From the NCBI RefSeq assembly GCF_031877795.1, contig NC_133931.1:19475764-19539763 (forward strand): a stretch of 64,000 nt of DNA, in the 5' to 3' direction. The notes beneath the pieces are model-generated. The model was given only the letters and a program-made list of their open reading frames with translations, ran no database searches and was not told the origin of the DNA. Source of the DNA: Strix aluco. Its lineage: Eukaryota > Chordata > Aves > Strigiformes > Strigidae. Shown here one piece after another: positions 1 to 14,000 of the stretch. The translations under genes were made by a program, and so were the position numbers. How positions within the stretch are numbered: position 1 is the stretch's first letter; every line of letters begins with the position of its first letter.

Positions 1-60
1 AGTTACAGTACGGCATTTGAAAACAAAGCTGAAGGAATCTGAGAGCAAACTTAAAGAAAG
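1..60 (+). CDS. SYBU: SYBU penultimate coding exon (5' side possibly cut by the window edge)
   Basis: The frame reads VTVRHLKTKLKESESKLKER, a heptad-like coiled-coil stretch matching syntabulin/syntaphilin just before the conserved REDWIEEEC block. It ends in AAAG|GTAAAT, a good donor at 61. The true 5' end cannot be fixed. An 'TTACAG' at 3-8 could be an acceptor, or the exon may start outside the window. Confidence 0.8.
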
Positions 61-2370
61 GTAAATTTCACTTCAGAAATCAGAGTTAGAAAGACATATT
101 CAGGAGCATTTAGGGGTGGGAATCCTGAATGTTTTTACTCATTTCTTGACCACATAAAGTTTTCATTATGAAATTTGAAATACTATCAGTCTGATTAGGT
201 TGTTTTCAGGTTATTTCAGGTTTCATGGCGTTCTCAGGGAATATGTACCATGCAGTTTAGTTATGAATATAGCTCGCTTTTCCCTTCTTTGAACTTTCAC
301 AATAGAATATTTTTAAAGGATAATTTTTTACCAGTCTGATTTAGCATTGAGACCTTTTATACATGACAGCACATATTACCTTAGTCTCCTGTTTTACCTC
401 ACTCAGTGAAGTATGACTACAAACGTCCCCCTTCTCCCCTAATGAAAGAAAAGGTCTTACACAAACCACTGTGCCCGCTTGTGTTTTTGTCACTTGGATA
501 CTAATTTTTCACAATAGTCCTTTGTGTGGACACTGAGCAAAAGAAGTGACAATGTGCATTACACAGCAACAGATGTCATCTCTTTTACTAAAACTGTGCT
601 CCGAGAGCTGGCTCTCCAGCAGACACGACTGAAGTGGGCACAAAGGACTGTTTGAATGGAGCCCCAAGGCAGAGGCGCAGGGACCCTGTGGTCCAGCTCG
701 GGATAGCCCGACCTCTGCATCTGCAAGGGCTGGATCTCATGTAGGGGTCCCCTCTCCCCACTTGCTTGCAAGTCAAGGCAGCAGCCTCTGGCTCCACGCT
801 GGGCAAAGCAAGCCAGGTGCCTGCAGCCCTGAGCCGTCCTGCTGTCTGAGGCCAGTGTTGACTCTGGTTGTATGTGAGGAGCTGCTGGCAGGCCCGGGGA
901 GGCCGCATCCAGGCAGCTGTTTCTCATTTCCTCCAGGGCGAGGCAGTAGATGAGATGTTGGACCTGACCTAGAGGTCACCACTTGCACCTCAAAATGCCA
1001 GGATCATGGCACAGCCCACAAGGCTGCTGGCTGTGTGTCGAGGTTGGTGACCAGTTAGCAGCCAGCCAGCATGTCTTGGCAGCGGGCTTACATTTCTGCC
1101 AGCTCTCTCAGAGGCGGCAGCAAATGGTGCATGGAGGAGATTGCTACCTTCTTGGAGCATCTCTGTGGCATAGCCATCGCAGTGTGGTGGAGCCTCACAT
1201 TGACTCTTTAACTGACCAGTCAGCAGAAGTGTTACAACATTTTTGTTTTGCAACAGGGAAACAGAAATAGAAGAGCTCAAAGCTCAGCTGGGACGGATGA
1301 GGGAAGACTGGATTGAAGAAGAGTGTAATCGTGTGGAGGCAGAACTGGCCTTAAAGGAAGCAAGAAGTGAAATTAAACAACTCAAACAGGTTATTGAAAC
1401 CATGAAAAACAGCTTGGCTGAGAAAGACAAAAAAATTCAGAAATACTTCATAGACATAAATATTCAAAACAAGAAACTGGAATCTTTGCTGCAGAGCATG
1501 GAGATGGCTCAGAATGACTCTGTGAGGGATGAACAGTGCCTGGAGTACACGTGTGACTCAGAGAGGAAGCCCTTAGCGTTGCGTGCCACGATGCCAACCA
1601 GCCTTATCACAGAGGACCAAGCTCTGGAGGAGGTGGCAGATAGTGGGCTTCTTCTTAATGAGGACACAGGTAATGGGAGTGGTTCATCTGAACAGAGTTT
1701 GACCACCACAACCTCTGAGTGGATTGATCCAGCTCCCTCCAGTTCTGCTGTGAATGAAGAGCTGCTTGAAAATGTGGTGGATGAAAAACTAGCTTCTTCC
1801 CAGGAGGAAGAAAAAAGCAGCAACATCATGGTGGAACAGGCTGTCCAGACTGACGTAGTGCCGTATAGCCTAGATGTGGAGCAGCTCATTCAAAACATCT
1901 TCAGAGCTCAAGATGCTTGTCCTCTAAGCCCACCTTCTTCACTGAAGGGATTGGGTGAATTCTCTCTTGGAAGTTTCAGTGATTCTGGTATCACAGTGGA
2001 CTTAACTCCAAGTGATCCAAACTCTGCCATCCTTTTGTCTCCTATGGAGTCTCCATGCAGAAAGGTGGAGCACAGAGTTAATGAAAACCATTTCATGAAA
2101 GAACTCGATTTTACTGAACCTCATGACGATGAAGCCTTTGGATGTGTCAATACTTTATCTCAGATAGGAATAAAGAGGAGATACTGGAGCAGCAGTCTCC
2201 TCAGAGATGTTCTGGCTGTAGCAGCCCCTGTTGTGCCAACTATCATGTGGGCTTTCAGTACTCAGAGAGGAGGAACAGATCCCATTTACAATATCGGAGC
2301 ATTGCTTCGTGGTTGCTGCCTGGTGGCCCTGCACTCTTTACGCCGTACACCTTTCAATATCAAAACCTAA
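1..2370 (+). CDS. SYBU: Syntabulin, C-terminal part (gene enters from the left edge)
   Basis: Syntabulin links syntaxin-1 vesicles and mitochondria to the kinesin-1 motor for axonal transport. Two coding exons are visible, 1-60 and 1257-2370, joined in phase by an AG|G arginine codon, giving about 390 C-terminal residues of a protein that is about 660 residues in human. The large exon opens with a charged coiled coil (from ETEIEELKAQLGRMREDW through LLQSMEMAQ). A low-complexity acidic/serine linker follows, and then a hydrophobic C-terminal anchor (LAVAAPVVPTIMWAF) and the family-typical end PIYNIGALLRGCCLVALHSL. The paralogue syntaphilin (SNPH) shares the coiled coil and tail motif, but the ending RTPFNIKT and the neighbouring EBAG9 point to SYBU. 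It converges with EBAG9, as in human. The upstream exons lie outside the window. Confidence 0.93.
61..1256 (+). other. SYBU intron, with an unexplained GC-richer half
   Basis: The intron runs from GTAAAT at 61 to CAACAG at 1256. Its first half is AT-rich. From about 590 to 1200 it is GC-richer and open in several frames on both strands. I recognise no exon or repeat there. Confidence 0.7.
1257..2370 (+). CDS. SYBU: SYBU last exon, coding part
   Basis: The acceptor is TTTTGTTTTGCAACAG ending at 1256. One base completes the arginine codon, then 370 codons run to a TAA at 2368-2370. It contains the coiled coil, the Ser/Glu-rich linker and the C-terminal membrane segment. An upstream in-frame ATG at 1243 is intronic and is not the start. 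Confidence 0.93.
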
Positions 2371-2530
2371 AGTCTGCTCTGTCCCTGGGCACCAACTGGC
2401 TGAGGCAGAGAGAAAGAGGGATGAGATAGATCGTAAGAAATTACTATATATTCTGGCAGAGTCCATAATTTTGCTTTTGACTATTTGATTTGCACTATAA
2501 ATCAGTTCAAAAACATGTTCCTTGTTTCAA

Positions 2531-2536
2531 AATAAA
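2531..2536 (+). terminator. SYBU polyadenylation signal (proximal)
   Basis: Canonical AATAAA 160 bases after the SYBU stop codon. It is the first plausible cleavage signal. A longer 3' UTR to about 3350 is also possible (see the AU-rich element). Confidence 0.6.
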
Positions 2537-3280
2537 AAAGCTGAACCCTATAGTTCCACAAGATGTTTTTAACTGGTGTGTTTAACAGTACTGCTGCCTA
2601 CAGAAATAGCCTTCCTGCTCCCAGGGACTGTGTCCCTCCCCTGTGCTGGTGTCTTTCTGGTGCCAGCACATCTGCACATTGAACATGACCAGGGAAATTA
2701 AGGAGAATTACAGCTAGTGCTCTGTCATGGTTTTTTGCTGAGTTAGCATTAAGCTCAGTCCCTTTCCCTAGCTGGTTCACTGAGCAAATGTACAAGTGCT
2801 TTGCACTGGCTCAAGGGTAGCACAAGAACAAATGACCAGAGAAAGGTGGGGTATTTCTTTAGGCAGCACTAACCTAAAACATTTGTGAAACTATAGTGTT
2901 AAGTAAGTGACATGGAGACTTGTTCCCACTAAGGGTATCACACTTGTGCTCCAGAAAGCATGCTAGCGCTTTCCGTTTGTTGTCCAAAGTAAAGAAGTAA
3001 AACCCATATTCCCCAGGCAGCTTCCAGCACATCGTTCGTGCCTGTCTCGTGTAGTGCTCTTCTCAATCGTATAATTGCTTGAGCATTTCACTGGTCTTGT
3101 GCATATACGGGGACTGTAACCAAAAATGTACGTTGTTGGGAGTCTTGAAAATTGTTACAATGATAAGTATAGGCGTGGATACACTTTGAATCTTAATGTT
3201 GTTTTAAAGTCTTAATGTATTGGAACCCGATAGTCCTTTGAGCCCTTTGAAATACTATGTATAAGTGTATTGTGTTTTAA

Positions 3281-3336
3281 CTTATTTATTTAATTGCTTT
3301 ATTGTAAATTACCTTTATAATCACAGATTCAGTAAA
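3281..3336 (+). promoter_or_regulatory. AU-rich element and weak distal poly(A) signal of SYBU
   Basis: Overlapping ATTTA pentamers (TTATTTATTTA) at 3282-3292 resemble an AU-rich mRNA-stability element. The variant signal AGTAAA follows at 3331. Together they suggest an alternative long SYBU 3' UTR. This is inference from motifs only. Confidence 0.35.
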
Positions 3337-3355
3337 GCATGTTAGAAATGTCAAA

Positions 3356-6300
3356 CGTGAGAGTGTTTTACTGTAGCGAAACTATAAAAAAAATCCCATC
3401 TCAGCTGAGCTGTCAAGGTACGTGCCGAGGGGAAGAGGCACTATATCAGGGCGTAAGAAACCATCAGGACCCAGAGAACAGAGTTAGACTGAGAAAACCT
3501 AAGTACAGCTCCAAGCATAAGCGCTCAGCCAGAGAAAAAGGCTCCAGCTGGTCTGTGGACATGCACGTCACCCACACTGCTGCACCCACGCTGCATTAAC
3601 AGATGCAAGTGACCTAGTCTTTAACCCAATGAAATCTTATGGAAATCCCTAACTTCTCATTTCTGTACTCCCAGAAGAATACCAGTCTTCCCAGCATTTA
3701 ACAGAGGTCCAGAAGGCCTTGTTTAACCTGGCTGAGAGTCATGCAGTCTCAGTGTGCAAGCCAAGATGGCTTGCCTTATGACACTACTGCAATACATACT
3801 GCTCAAAGGTCACTTTCAAAAGTTTTTTAAGTATATGGACACTAGGGCCAAAATTAATAGTTGGAGGGGCTTAATGTAAATTTTACACTACCATGGAATT
3901 TCATCATTCCTAGATATCTCTTCTTGGGACTGAAACATATTACAGAAAATTACTTATTCCTACTTCAAAGTATGTCTGTTCAAGGCCAAGAGAGCAATAT
4001 TTTATACCTGATGTAACCAACTTTATTATCATTTTGGATTTCCCTTTTACAGCCACTATCATTTAAGTGATCTTCAAGTGGCAGTGAAATGGAGCATAAT
4101 TTAGAGAAAAAAAGTGATCTTCAGTTCTAGGAGAGACTCACCTGCAACTACATGGGTTTCTTTTGCAGCAAGAGGCAACAAATCAGCACAAACCTACAAT
4201 TATATTTAAAATTTCAATAGGCCAATCTTACTTCAATCCATGTTTTGGTCAGGCTCTGTTTAGCAGCAGTGTTTTTAAACATGCTGTTTAAGACATAAGG
4301 TGCTAACACCAGAATAACAGCAAAGTTGCTTCCTGCCTTTAAAACCCTTTCGGTCTGCTCATCTCTTGTAAGGCATTTAACTGTGCTCAGTGAGAGGTGA
4401 CAGATTTCCCATCACATTCCTGATGAAAGTCCTTGCTCTGATCTCTACCCAAAATTCAGCTTGCTTCCAAGCCTCCACCTTCTCCATGCTGCAAGGATGT
4501 AGACAGCTCAAGGTGCCCTTTGTAAGAGGCCTGAAGTCCCACGATAAACGCTCCAGTTCACAGAAGATACGCTAATAGTTGCTACAAACATACCATCTTA
4601 TTTTTTTTCCTCTCTAATATTTCGCTTTCGTCTTAGTCATAACTCACCTGGATCCCACTGGTGCTGTATGGAGTAGTTAGGGGAGGACCATCAACCTCCA
4701 AACAGGTCAATAAAAACTCCTATCCTTTTTTTCCTGAGTTTCAAAAATGCTCATACCCACACCCATACCACACTGGAAAGTCTTGTCTCAAAGCATGCAG
4801 GTGGGGAGGACAAGCAGCTTGTAGGCTAAGGGTAAAGCAGCAGATGTCTACTTGAATTCAGGCTTATAGCATAGGAACCAGGTCAGCTTCTTCCTGGGCT
4901 GAAGCAACGCCTGTTGATAATCCCATTACACATTTTTCTTTCTAACCCAGGAACAAAAAAGCTTTTCTTTAAAATCCAGTTTAAGAGGTACTCGACATGT
5001 CCCTAAGCTGCTGAAAACATTGAGGCTCAGGCACTGCTCACCTCCCCACCAGATTCACCTGCACGTTTACTTATGCCCACCCTCTCACAAGGCTGTTCTT
5101 AACTTCTAATTACTCATTTCTCCTTCCTTTCCCCCAAATCAACTCTCTCTCCTAAATCCCAACCTCTAGAAACATACTAAAATGAAAGCACTGTTTTATG
5201 TATGTCCTACCACAGAAGAGCATTTTGCTCCAAAACCCTTCAGACAAATGAACACAGGACACTGCAAACATGAACAACTACAGCACAGTCAAGGAAGGGA
5301 TGATTCTTCAGTCATCCTGGCAGGTCAGTCCTCCATAGTCAAGAATAACTGTGAAGGCAATCAAGTCTAGCTTTCAGTAAAGAAGAAAAAAAGACATGGC
5401 CAACAGGCCAAGTATGAGAGGGAAAAGGAGGAGCCTATGGCAGCAGGAGGGAAAGGAAACAAGTGAACACAGTGGGTGTACGAGACCCCTCAAGGAACTC
5501 AAATGAACGGAAAAAAGAATAGAGCAGCAGCTATGCCAAAGGTTTAGGAAAACGGTTTTCACATTTGTTGAGGATAAAATTCAAGATATAGGAAGGAGGT
5601 AAGAAGATATAGCACAGGAAAAAGATGAAACAGATAGCAATGCATGTGGTTTTAACATGCAAGATACTACCTACAAGAGCACCATATCCTTACTGGCATC
5701 ACGTCAGCACACGGTAGAGAAGATGGGAGTCATCCTTAGAGCAGCTCTGCTCAAGGACAGGCAGGCAGATAGAGGGAAGAACAGCAAAGCAGTACGCAGC
5801 AGGAGAGGAGAAAGCAAGGCAGGAGGGCTCACATGCAAGAAGGTGGCAGCACCCAATGGATTTTAAAATGTCTGAAGGCTCAAAAAACCAATGCACTTTC
5901 ACAGTGTGTTCAGGGGCTTTGTTTCTAACTTTTTATTAACTAGCCCATGTTTTGTTATTTTTAATAAATAGTACTTATTTGAATCTATTTTACATTGTCT
6001 CATAAATAGCAATAGTAAGCACTAATTTTTTTAAAAGCTGAGATGTAGCTTCCAACAGGTTTTACCTTAAAGAGGCAATAGATAATAGGTTTCCCTGCCC
6101 TGTGTCAGCAGTAGTGAAAGAATTGACTTGTACCTCCTCGCTTCATCAGTGTGATTAAAAGGACAGACACAGATTGTTATTAAAGCTCATTCACAGACTT
6201 TCTCCCTATCTCCCATTCACCGACAAATACTTCAGGGGTGGGTACTCTGAGATTTGCTTGCCATACCACTGTTTAGTCTGAACAGACTGTAGCCATCCAT

Positions 6301-6996
6301 TCCACTCCAGCCAGAACACTTCTGCAGAAAATAGGCACAGAAGTGCATATTGTTGCCTTCTAAAACGTATTTTAAATTTAACATTTCTCAATGACTTTTC
6401 ATATCTGAAAATTGCTGTCAAATCAGTTGACTTGTGCAAGATTTTAAGGAACATGACAAGCATACTAACCATTTAAAAAAAAACCAACCTTTTCTCCATG
6501 ACTAAGGCCATTAAAGGTAATTCCTACTCAATTACTTATCTTTTAAGCAAAACTTGTCAGAACCTACAGCAACTTAGTTAAAAATTCCATTTTTCTAGGC
6601 AGGCATGATCTAGTCAGATAGCCCCCCCCACCCCTTCCCATTCTTCCACAACTTTACTGTTCCCTGTATGCACAGGGAACAAGTCTCAGGCACAGAATTC
6701 ACTGTCTTCGCCCATCTATCACAAGATAAGAAATCCATACAATCCACGAATTCAGGGATAACAGAAGATGGAGAAGGCATTCACTGAAGCTCTGAGCTGG
6801 AATCCCCTCCTCCCATACACCTTTCTTTCCATCAAACATTAAACTTTTCTTCTTCATTAAAGCACTGTTGTCTCCTACTGCATATTTACCATGCACACTT
6901 TACCAAAGGAATTCCACTGTAAATACATACAGTAAATGTACAAAAAAAAAAATGGAATTTGAGAAGCACTGTTAACTGGAAAATTTTCACACTAGC
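3356..6996. other. Intergenic region between the SYBU and EBAG9 3' ends
   Basis: AT-rich sequence with scattered short open frames, none with family resemblance or codon-like character. A purine-rich stretch lies at about 5380-5860. I saw no repeat family, RNA gene or exon. Confidence 0.6.
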
Positions 6997-7002
6997 TTTA
7001 TT
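6997..7002 (-). terminator. EBAG9 polyadenylation signal (candidate)
   Basis: TTTATT on the + strand is AATAAA on the - strand, 910 bases downstream of the EBAG9 stop. This gives a 3' UTR of about 0.9 kb, compatible with the long 3' UTR known for the gene. Other AATAAA hexamers lie further on, for example near 5934. Confidence 0.5.
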
Positions 7003-7911
7003 AACAGGAGGACACAATTTTTTTTTCAGTTATACTACCTACGTATAAGGTGTGAGGCGCTTTTTTTTTCCCTAACTGTAGGAAGTAAAAGAATTTCTGC
7101 TAGAAATACAAATTGACCCATACAAGTAAGTGATTAAATTGCTCCCCTACGTTCACAACATAAGCCTTCATAAGAAAGAAGCAGTGTGCACCACTGTTGT
7201 GTGGTGACGCCACTGCTGATAGCCATGGCAGTGTCGCATGTAAATGGGCATGGTAGCACAGGAAACTGCAAGTGACAAAGTGACAAGAAATCCACTTCAG
7301 TGTCCAGCTGTAAGTTGTGCTCTACCATAGCATACTCTACCAGGAGTACATTTAGACTTGCAGCTCATCCACAACAAGTCATTTTCTTCTGCACAGGTCA
7401 GTATGATCTCCCATGGAAAACTCTAAAGTATTTATAAATACTTTCATCAAAAGGCAAAAGCAGACATTCTTTATCAGGCAGGAAGCACAAAGGGTTCTTT
7501 AAAACTGTTTAATTACATGTTTCAGGTAAGCACAGACAATACAGTATATTTCCCACCACTGAATATTTACATTCTTTCCTCTAGGCTTGAGATGTTCAAT
7601 AAGAGTGTCTTTCAATCAACATCCTTGCTCAATCACTTTTGCTGCAAAGAAGGGTGCTGGAATAGAACTATTGCAGGAAACATCATTCCATCAAGGCATG
7701 ATTTTCTGTGGGTTTTTTTTCTCCTTTAAGAACCACCTACTAGTAGTTCAAGATATTTTGGGAGAATCCTGGCTTCCAAGATGACCTGAAGAATGCATTG
7801 AAACCAAGCAGCGTGTTGAAGTCCTAGAAATACTTAAATCAATACCAATATGTATTTTGTAGAGCTGAAATTCTCTTTTTCACTGGCACTGCCATTGATG
7901 CCTGGTTTCTG

Positions 7912-8032
7912 TTAGGACAGTTTTACACCAATTTTGTTTTGTTCCTTTTTCATTAGCCTCTGGGCCTCTTTCTCCATTTTTTTTCGTTGTTGTTCTGCTG
8001 CTCTTTTTTCCCTTTCTGCTATCTTCTGTTGT
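7912..8032 (-). CDS. EBAG9: EBAG9 last coding exon
   Basis: The acceptor is AATTACAG. It encodes the end of the coiled coil, RQQKIAEREKRAAEQQ and on to MKKEQNKIGVKLS, with stop TAA at 7914-7912. The exon continues as 3' UTR towards about 6980. Confidence 0.95.
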
Positions 8033-11000
8033 CTGTAATTAAAGAAAACATGACTTACTAAATAACAGGAATCCAATTTTCAGCATGGTCATATGTTAAG
8101 TTCCTGTCAAAAAATAGGTTATTATAACTAATAAAAACAGAGCTTCAGTCTACTGCAGTTAAGCTTGGAACAGTTATTCTTTAATTGTGCTGAAGCCCTT
8201 TTTCCAGATTAATCTAGTCTTAAGCAGTAATATTTGTTCAATTATTTTACAATCTAAAAGCCACTCAAAGATTCAGGGTAAGTGAATCAGTGAGAATATA
8301 TGACAGTTATAAGGCCTAGAGCTATTTAGGGGAAAAAAAACCAAACCACTATCTAATGCTTTGAGAGGCAAGATTACCCATCTTTTCAAATACAGACCAA
8401 AACAGTTTGACTTATCTAGAACACCGACTTGCGTCCCCCCTTCCTCTCAGCAGAGGCATCAGTAGCTATCCTCTCTGTAATGCAACTACTACAAACATTT
8501 TCCTCATGATCAGATGAGATAACTTCTAATACTCTCTTTCATGTGTTCAGGATCTGTGTTGTACTCTATGATTCAGTACAAATATAAACAACAGCCTTTA
8601 AGGAAATAAAAAACTAATTTAGAAGTCTTCAGTTGTGTATCCTTTTAGCATTATTTCTTATCATTGCTATAAAACTCCAGATATCACTACCTGGTAGTTC
8701 AAAGAGTATGTCTACAGATACAGGTTTCTGATTTCAACAAATACATAGCTGACTAGAGCAAAGGAAAAAACCAACACAAAAATCCACTCATTTTATTCCT
8801 CCACTTCAGCTAGAACACATCACCGAGTGGCACAGGGGCAACAACCGGGTCAGTACTCCAAGTGGCACATGGCAGTGCTCTTCTTTATTGCATAAGTAGT
8901 AATAGAATGGCATAAGGAGGTCTCACTCCTGCTTTGGATTCAGTTTATTAGGTGTGAAAAATTCATTACATTGCTTGCAAGAGGACTTAAACAAAAATGA
9001 AGCTTCATTAACTTAAAAAGGTGAAATTTAACACAGATTCAGTAAGAATAAAGAATTGCTTAGTAAAAGAATAAAGAATTCTAACTGACAAGGCAGTAAG
9101 GCGTTTGCTTTCAATGTATCCAAATTACCTGTGCACATCCATTTAAGAGTGTAAAACACAAAGAATTAAAAAGTATCACCACCTGAAGCAACCTTCTCTG
9201 GTAGATTACAACTATGGACTAACTGGGCACACAAAACTTAGAAATATTTGACGTACAAAGACTACATATTATCTTTGCATTGGACAGGAGAGGGACTGCA
9301 CTTCTTTAATACCTTCATGGTTTCTCTTGATTGATTATTAATGGTTAGAAATTTTCCTATACTTTATTAAGCTGCTCTGCTGTCTGTCATGGAAGAATGA
9401 AATTAGTCATTTGCATCAAGATCTACCTCCCAAGTTTTTTGAGATCATGACCCGCTATTCCACACTCCACCAGAAAGCTGGATAGTTGACAGTGCTGTCA
9501 GTCTAGCATATGCAGAGCAATAATATTTGCCACTTTGCAGTAGCAGATTTTCTTACATTCCCCACACCTCTGAACTGATGTACACCAGCCAGCATGTAAA
9601 GACAGTAGAACTCCAAAAAGCCACATGAGGTGTTAAGCAATGCTGCTATTCATTTGCAATTCTGAAGTGAGGAAAGTCATAGCAGATCATGTTTCTTTTC
9701 CCCCCTATAAACTGCATGATACAGAACAACTCTGCACAGAGAAGCAGTTTCCATGCCCTCTACTGGCTGAGTAATTTTATTGGATTTCAGTTACGCCCAA
9801 ATGAGAAGAAACCTTCACATCACCTCAGATAGAGAAACTGAAGTCACCAAAAAATATAAACAAGTAGCTTACCACAAAGCGATTCCTTTCCACCGCTCTT
9901 TTACCTGGTCATTAGTCAAAACACTGATCTCTGTTCCAAACTGCCTGCATGTTTTCAACATAAAGTTACTACCTTTCAGGCTCAGAAAGGCTTCATTTCT
10001 CAATAAAGGAAGAGCCTATGATGAACTGCAGCCATATCTGACTCACTTTTTCTGGGTTCCAAAGCAAGGAGTTCAGCAGAGCTTAGACGGAATGACATAA
10101 ATTATTTAAACCAGGAAAGTATTCATTCCTGATGTCAACCTTACTTTGCATTCCTAACACACGTCCAAAAATCCCTGAACTTCTCTCATTGGTTAGCAGA
10201 ACATGAATTATGATCAGAACACTGTTAGCAGACATTCTTATTCCAGTATGTTTTTATTTACTGTATACCTTCTGAATAACTGTAATAAGAATGATTTCAT
10301 ACCATTTGGTCTTCTACTTCAACACAACAGAAAATGCACAAGCATTTAGCTTAACAGTTCCCACTAGAAAAAAAAAAAACTTCATTGGTATTAGAAAGTC
10401 TAAGGTCCAGATAGGTATCTACAATTTGCAGAAGAAACCAAGTTCTAACTAACTTCAATTAACTGAAAATCCAGTTTATCACCCAATATGCTGATTCATC
10501 ACTGACTGGAAAATTTCAGCACATCCCAGCCCAGAACCTGCTGGGGAACGGGAGGGGGAAAAAAAAAAAAACAACCAAAACCAAAACAGACTACAGGAAC
10601 CTCTCAGGCACTAGTAGCCTACTCCTCAGCACTGTCTTTCAGCATGCTTTGATTCCAGGAAGCATCTGGCTTACTATACGTGCTTATTTCAACTGTCACA
10701 CATACACATTAAGTCACCAGTGAGGCCACAGGATAGTCTTCTCTGCTATTTAGCAGGCCACAGCCCATTTTTGCATGATTGATCAGCACTCCACTACCAC
10801 ACAACAATTACTCCAGTCTAAGACACTTCTGAATGCTAACTGAGCACCAGCAGGTACCCAGACATAGCTAGGTAAGGGAAATCCTTACCTTTTCTGCACA
10901 CTCATTTCATTCTCAATAAGCACTGCTGCAGTACAGTCATCATTAATGCTCTGGAGGGTTGGGGGGACTTTGGCCCCCATTTAGTAGTCTGAAACCTTCA

Positions 11001-14000
11001 GATCATCTTGTAGACCACAATGCAGTCTTCTAGCATTAAGAGACTCCAGATCACTTCCTTACTACAGTCTGTTGTAAACAGAGGCAGGCCTGTCAAGTAC
11101 TATATTTATGTTTTATTTTAAATGTCAGATGTTAATTATACCACAGATGCCTACTGCGAGAGTAACTGTAAACCCAGAAGGTATTTCCTATCAATCTTGC
11201 TAAAAATCAGCCAGCATTTTCCTCAATTACAGAAAAACATTGTAATTTGATGTGTCATGAATAAAACAAAGATTTCACTTCACACAGCTGGGATACAGCT
11301 TACACAATGATCAGTTGTACTGAGGTGGCCATTCATAGCTGGACAAACAGTACGTAATACAGTCACAGTTCTAATCATGTTCTATTTACTTGAAATATTT
11401 GGACACATCCCATCCAAACCAAGTAAAGTTTGATACTTTTTAGTAGGGCCAGGGAGGAAATGAAAATTAACTACTTGAGCTGAAGCCTTTCAATAGTAAA
11501 GATGCCAGGCTGAAATCTTTAGAACAGCTCCAACCAAGTAAGATAACTCTGAAAAACAGAGTTTTGGGAAAATCCCACTGCTATCACCACATAAGGGATG
11601 TCTCTAAGTATTCTAGAGCATGAACCTGACAATTAGCAGACAATATACCTTTGACCATCCTGGGAATATCCACTACACAAATTTTACACTCCGGAAATAA
11701 AGTGGCATATGCACAGAGCAGATTATTTTTAGAAGCCAATTTGTATAAAACAAGTCCCTGCTTCGGAAAGTTTGAGTCCTTCTTTCCATAGTCCTAAAAA
11801 CATCTGTAATAGAATGTGGCAAGGGTTAACCAAAGTACAATGCGGCCTCTGCAGTTAGCAAAAGTAGTTGTTTCATTTCTCAGTTCAAAAAAAGCAGTAT
11901 TTTTCGTTGTCTTTCATTTTCTTTGTCTGGTGCATCACAGATTAAGTGTCCATATACCGTACTTTAGAGATTAAAGAACCTACTGAGCCTACTGATATTC
12001 TTTACGGGAAAAGGGGCTATCCTTGGAACAAAAACAGTCCAAAGGCACATTATTCATATCACAAAGCTTGTACTTTTGTGATACGTTAGTGAAAGACCAG
12101 TAACAGTTTCAGTATGGAAGTTAAAAAACCCCACTAAGATACTGACCAGAATGTACACAGAGACATATCTGATTAAGTTTACAAAAATAGTTGCATTACA
12201 ACCCTATTCTCACATGTTAAGCTGCTGCAGAGCAAGACTGACAATTAGAATTGAATTTATTATCGATCAGTAATGCATCAAAAGTGTGCTGGTGACTTCC
12301 CTCTTGTCTTATTCGACTGGTTGAAAAAAGTAAATTTTCCCGAATATTACACTAAATAGTTGACCAGAATCCTTGTTTTGCAAAGACTTTTTTTTTTCTT
12401 TTAAAGATTCACAGATCTAGAAAGGTTTTTTTTATTATATCATGTCCTTTTTTCATATTATCACTGTTGTCCCACTGAAGCCATGTATTTGTGATTTTGT
12501 GAGTAGAAAGAGCAGTTTAGGAAGCTGGAGCTATCTGAGGCAGGTTATCTGATGACGTAGCAAGCAATTAAAGTTTGCTAAAACCTTGAAATGAAACAGA
12601 TTAACATAAATCACTGCCAATTCAAATCACTGCATGTGATTAACTTAAACTCAATCTGCATCTCTTTACCCTTTATACTCCTTCCACGTTTTCAAGCAGA
12701 AAAAAAACAAAAGAACACAAATGGACCAGATAAAGTATTCATAATAACTTTGTGAAAGACACTGATTTTACATACAAGCCTTATCAGCTAGTTGTTAGAG
12801 GGGCATAGCTCCTACAGGGACTCTAAGAACATATTTATCACTTCACCTTCTACCCTGAATTCTGTTTACTTTACAGCACATGCTTATGATCCTTTTATAA
12901 AGCATCCAGTGGTATTTTACTTAAGTTGAAACATGCTATTTGTACATAACAAATTGTTGGAGTTGGGGGGTTGGTGGTGGTGTTTTGGTGGGTTTTTTTT
13001 GAGGGGGGTGTTCATGTGTTGTTCCAATGTCCCAGTGATTCTCAGATTTCCCCTGCTATCTCATCTACTAAATTGATCAGATTCAAAATGTATTCTGCCA
13101 AGTACCAGTTAGAGAGATTAGATGCATAAAAATCATTTATCTTAAGAACTGTTTAACAATCTTAGCACTTATTAGAAAGGCATTACAAAAAACAAACCTG
13201 TATTTGATTCTTTTACATGTAAAAAGTTTACATGGTGTTACATTATTTTTAGTTACCTAAGAACTTCTTCTGCCTGCCAGGCAGCATCTTCCTCTTCTTC
13301 CCAGGCATTAGTATTTTCTTGCCAAGTATCCAAGTCTCCCAGTTCAGGCTGAAACAAAAGAAGAGAAGCTCTAAACACATGGAAAAATTAGATAGAACAC
13401 TTATTTTTAACCCTGATGCTTCAGAACTCCAGAAATATTTGAGATATGACAGTACTACTCAACTTACTCTCTATGCGTTTTCCCCTGCTTTACTGACTTT
13501 TTCCCCTGCTTTACTGGCTTTTTCCAGGTAATTGTTGGAAGGTTTTTTTGGTTTCTACTGGTGGGTAACAGAGGGCAGAAGGAAGTACTGGAGTGCATTT
13601 TTAGGAAGAAGGTAAGTTGAGCAGATGATATGAGTAGATAGTGTAAAATATTTCTGGAAGTTGCAAGGACAAACCAACATGTACATCCACACATTTGTGT
13701 GTCCAATATTACTTGAGTGCTGCTTTTACTCACTAGAAGTCCTTTCCTTTTCATTGCTGACAGTCTAACGAAGTGGTATGACCATGCTGTATTGCTTTCT
13801 GCCTAGACCCTTTTGTACACTATGTTAATCAAAGGAGAAGCACTGTTAGAGAAGGCAAAGAGGAAGGGAGGGAGAGCATCTTCCTCTAAACAGCCAGGCT
13901 CTTAGGTAACAAGACTATTTTTTCAAAGGCTAAAAGAACAAAAATTAGGAGACTGTTAGAATACAATCCCTACAGAAAGGAAGAGAGAAGCAGAAAGTTA

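Noticed and set aside
1243-1256. ATG at 1243 as a start for the 375-codon SYBU frame
   Set aside because: It lies upstream of the CAACAG acceptor in the intron. The true reading comes from the exon ending at base 60.
559-1280. Several 60-120 codon frames in the SYBU intron as a separate gene
   Set aside because: No start or splice signals consistent with a gene and no homology. Kept only as a low-interest composition anomaly.
13464-13754. 96-codon frame next to EBAG9 exon 6
   Set aside because: Includes the small tandem repeat (TFSPALL-like in one frame) and intron sequence. Not in phase with EBAG9.
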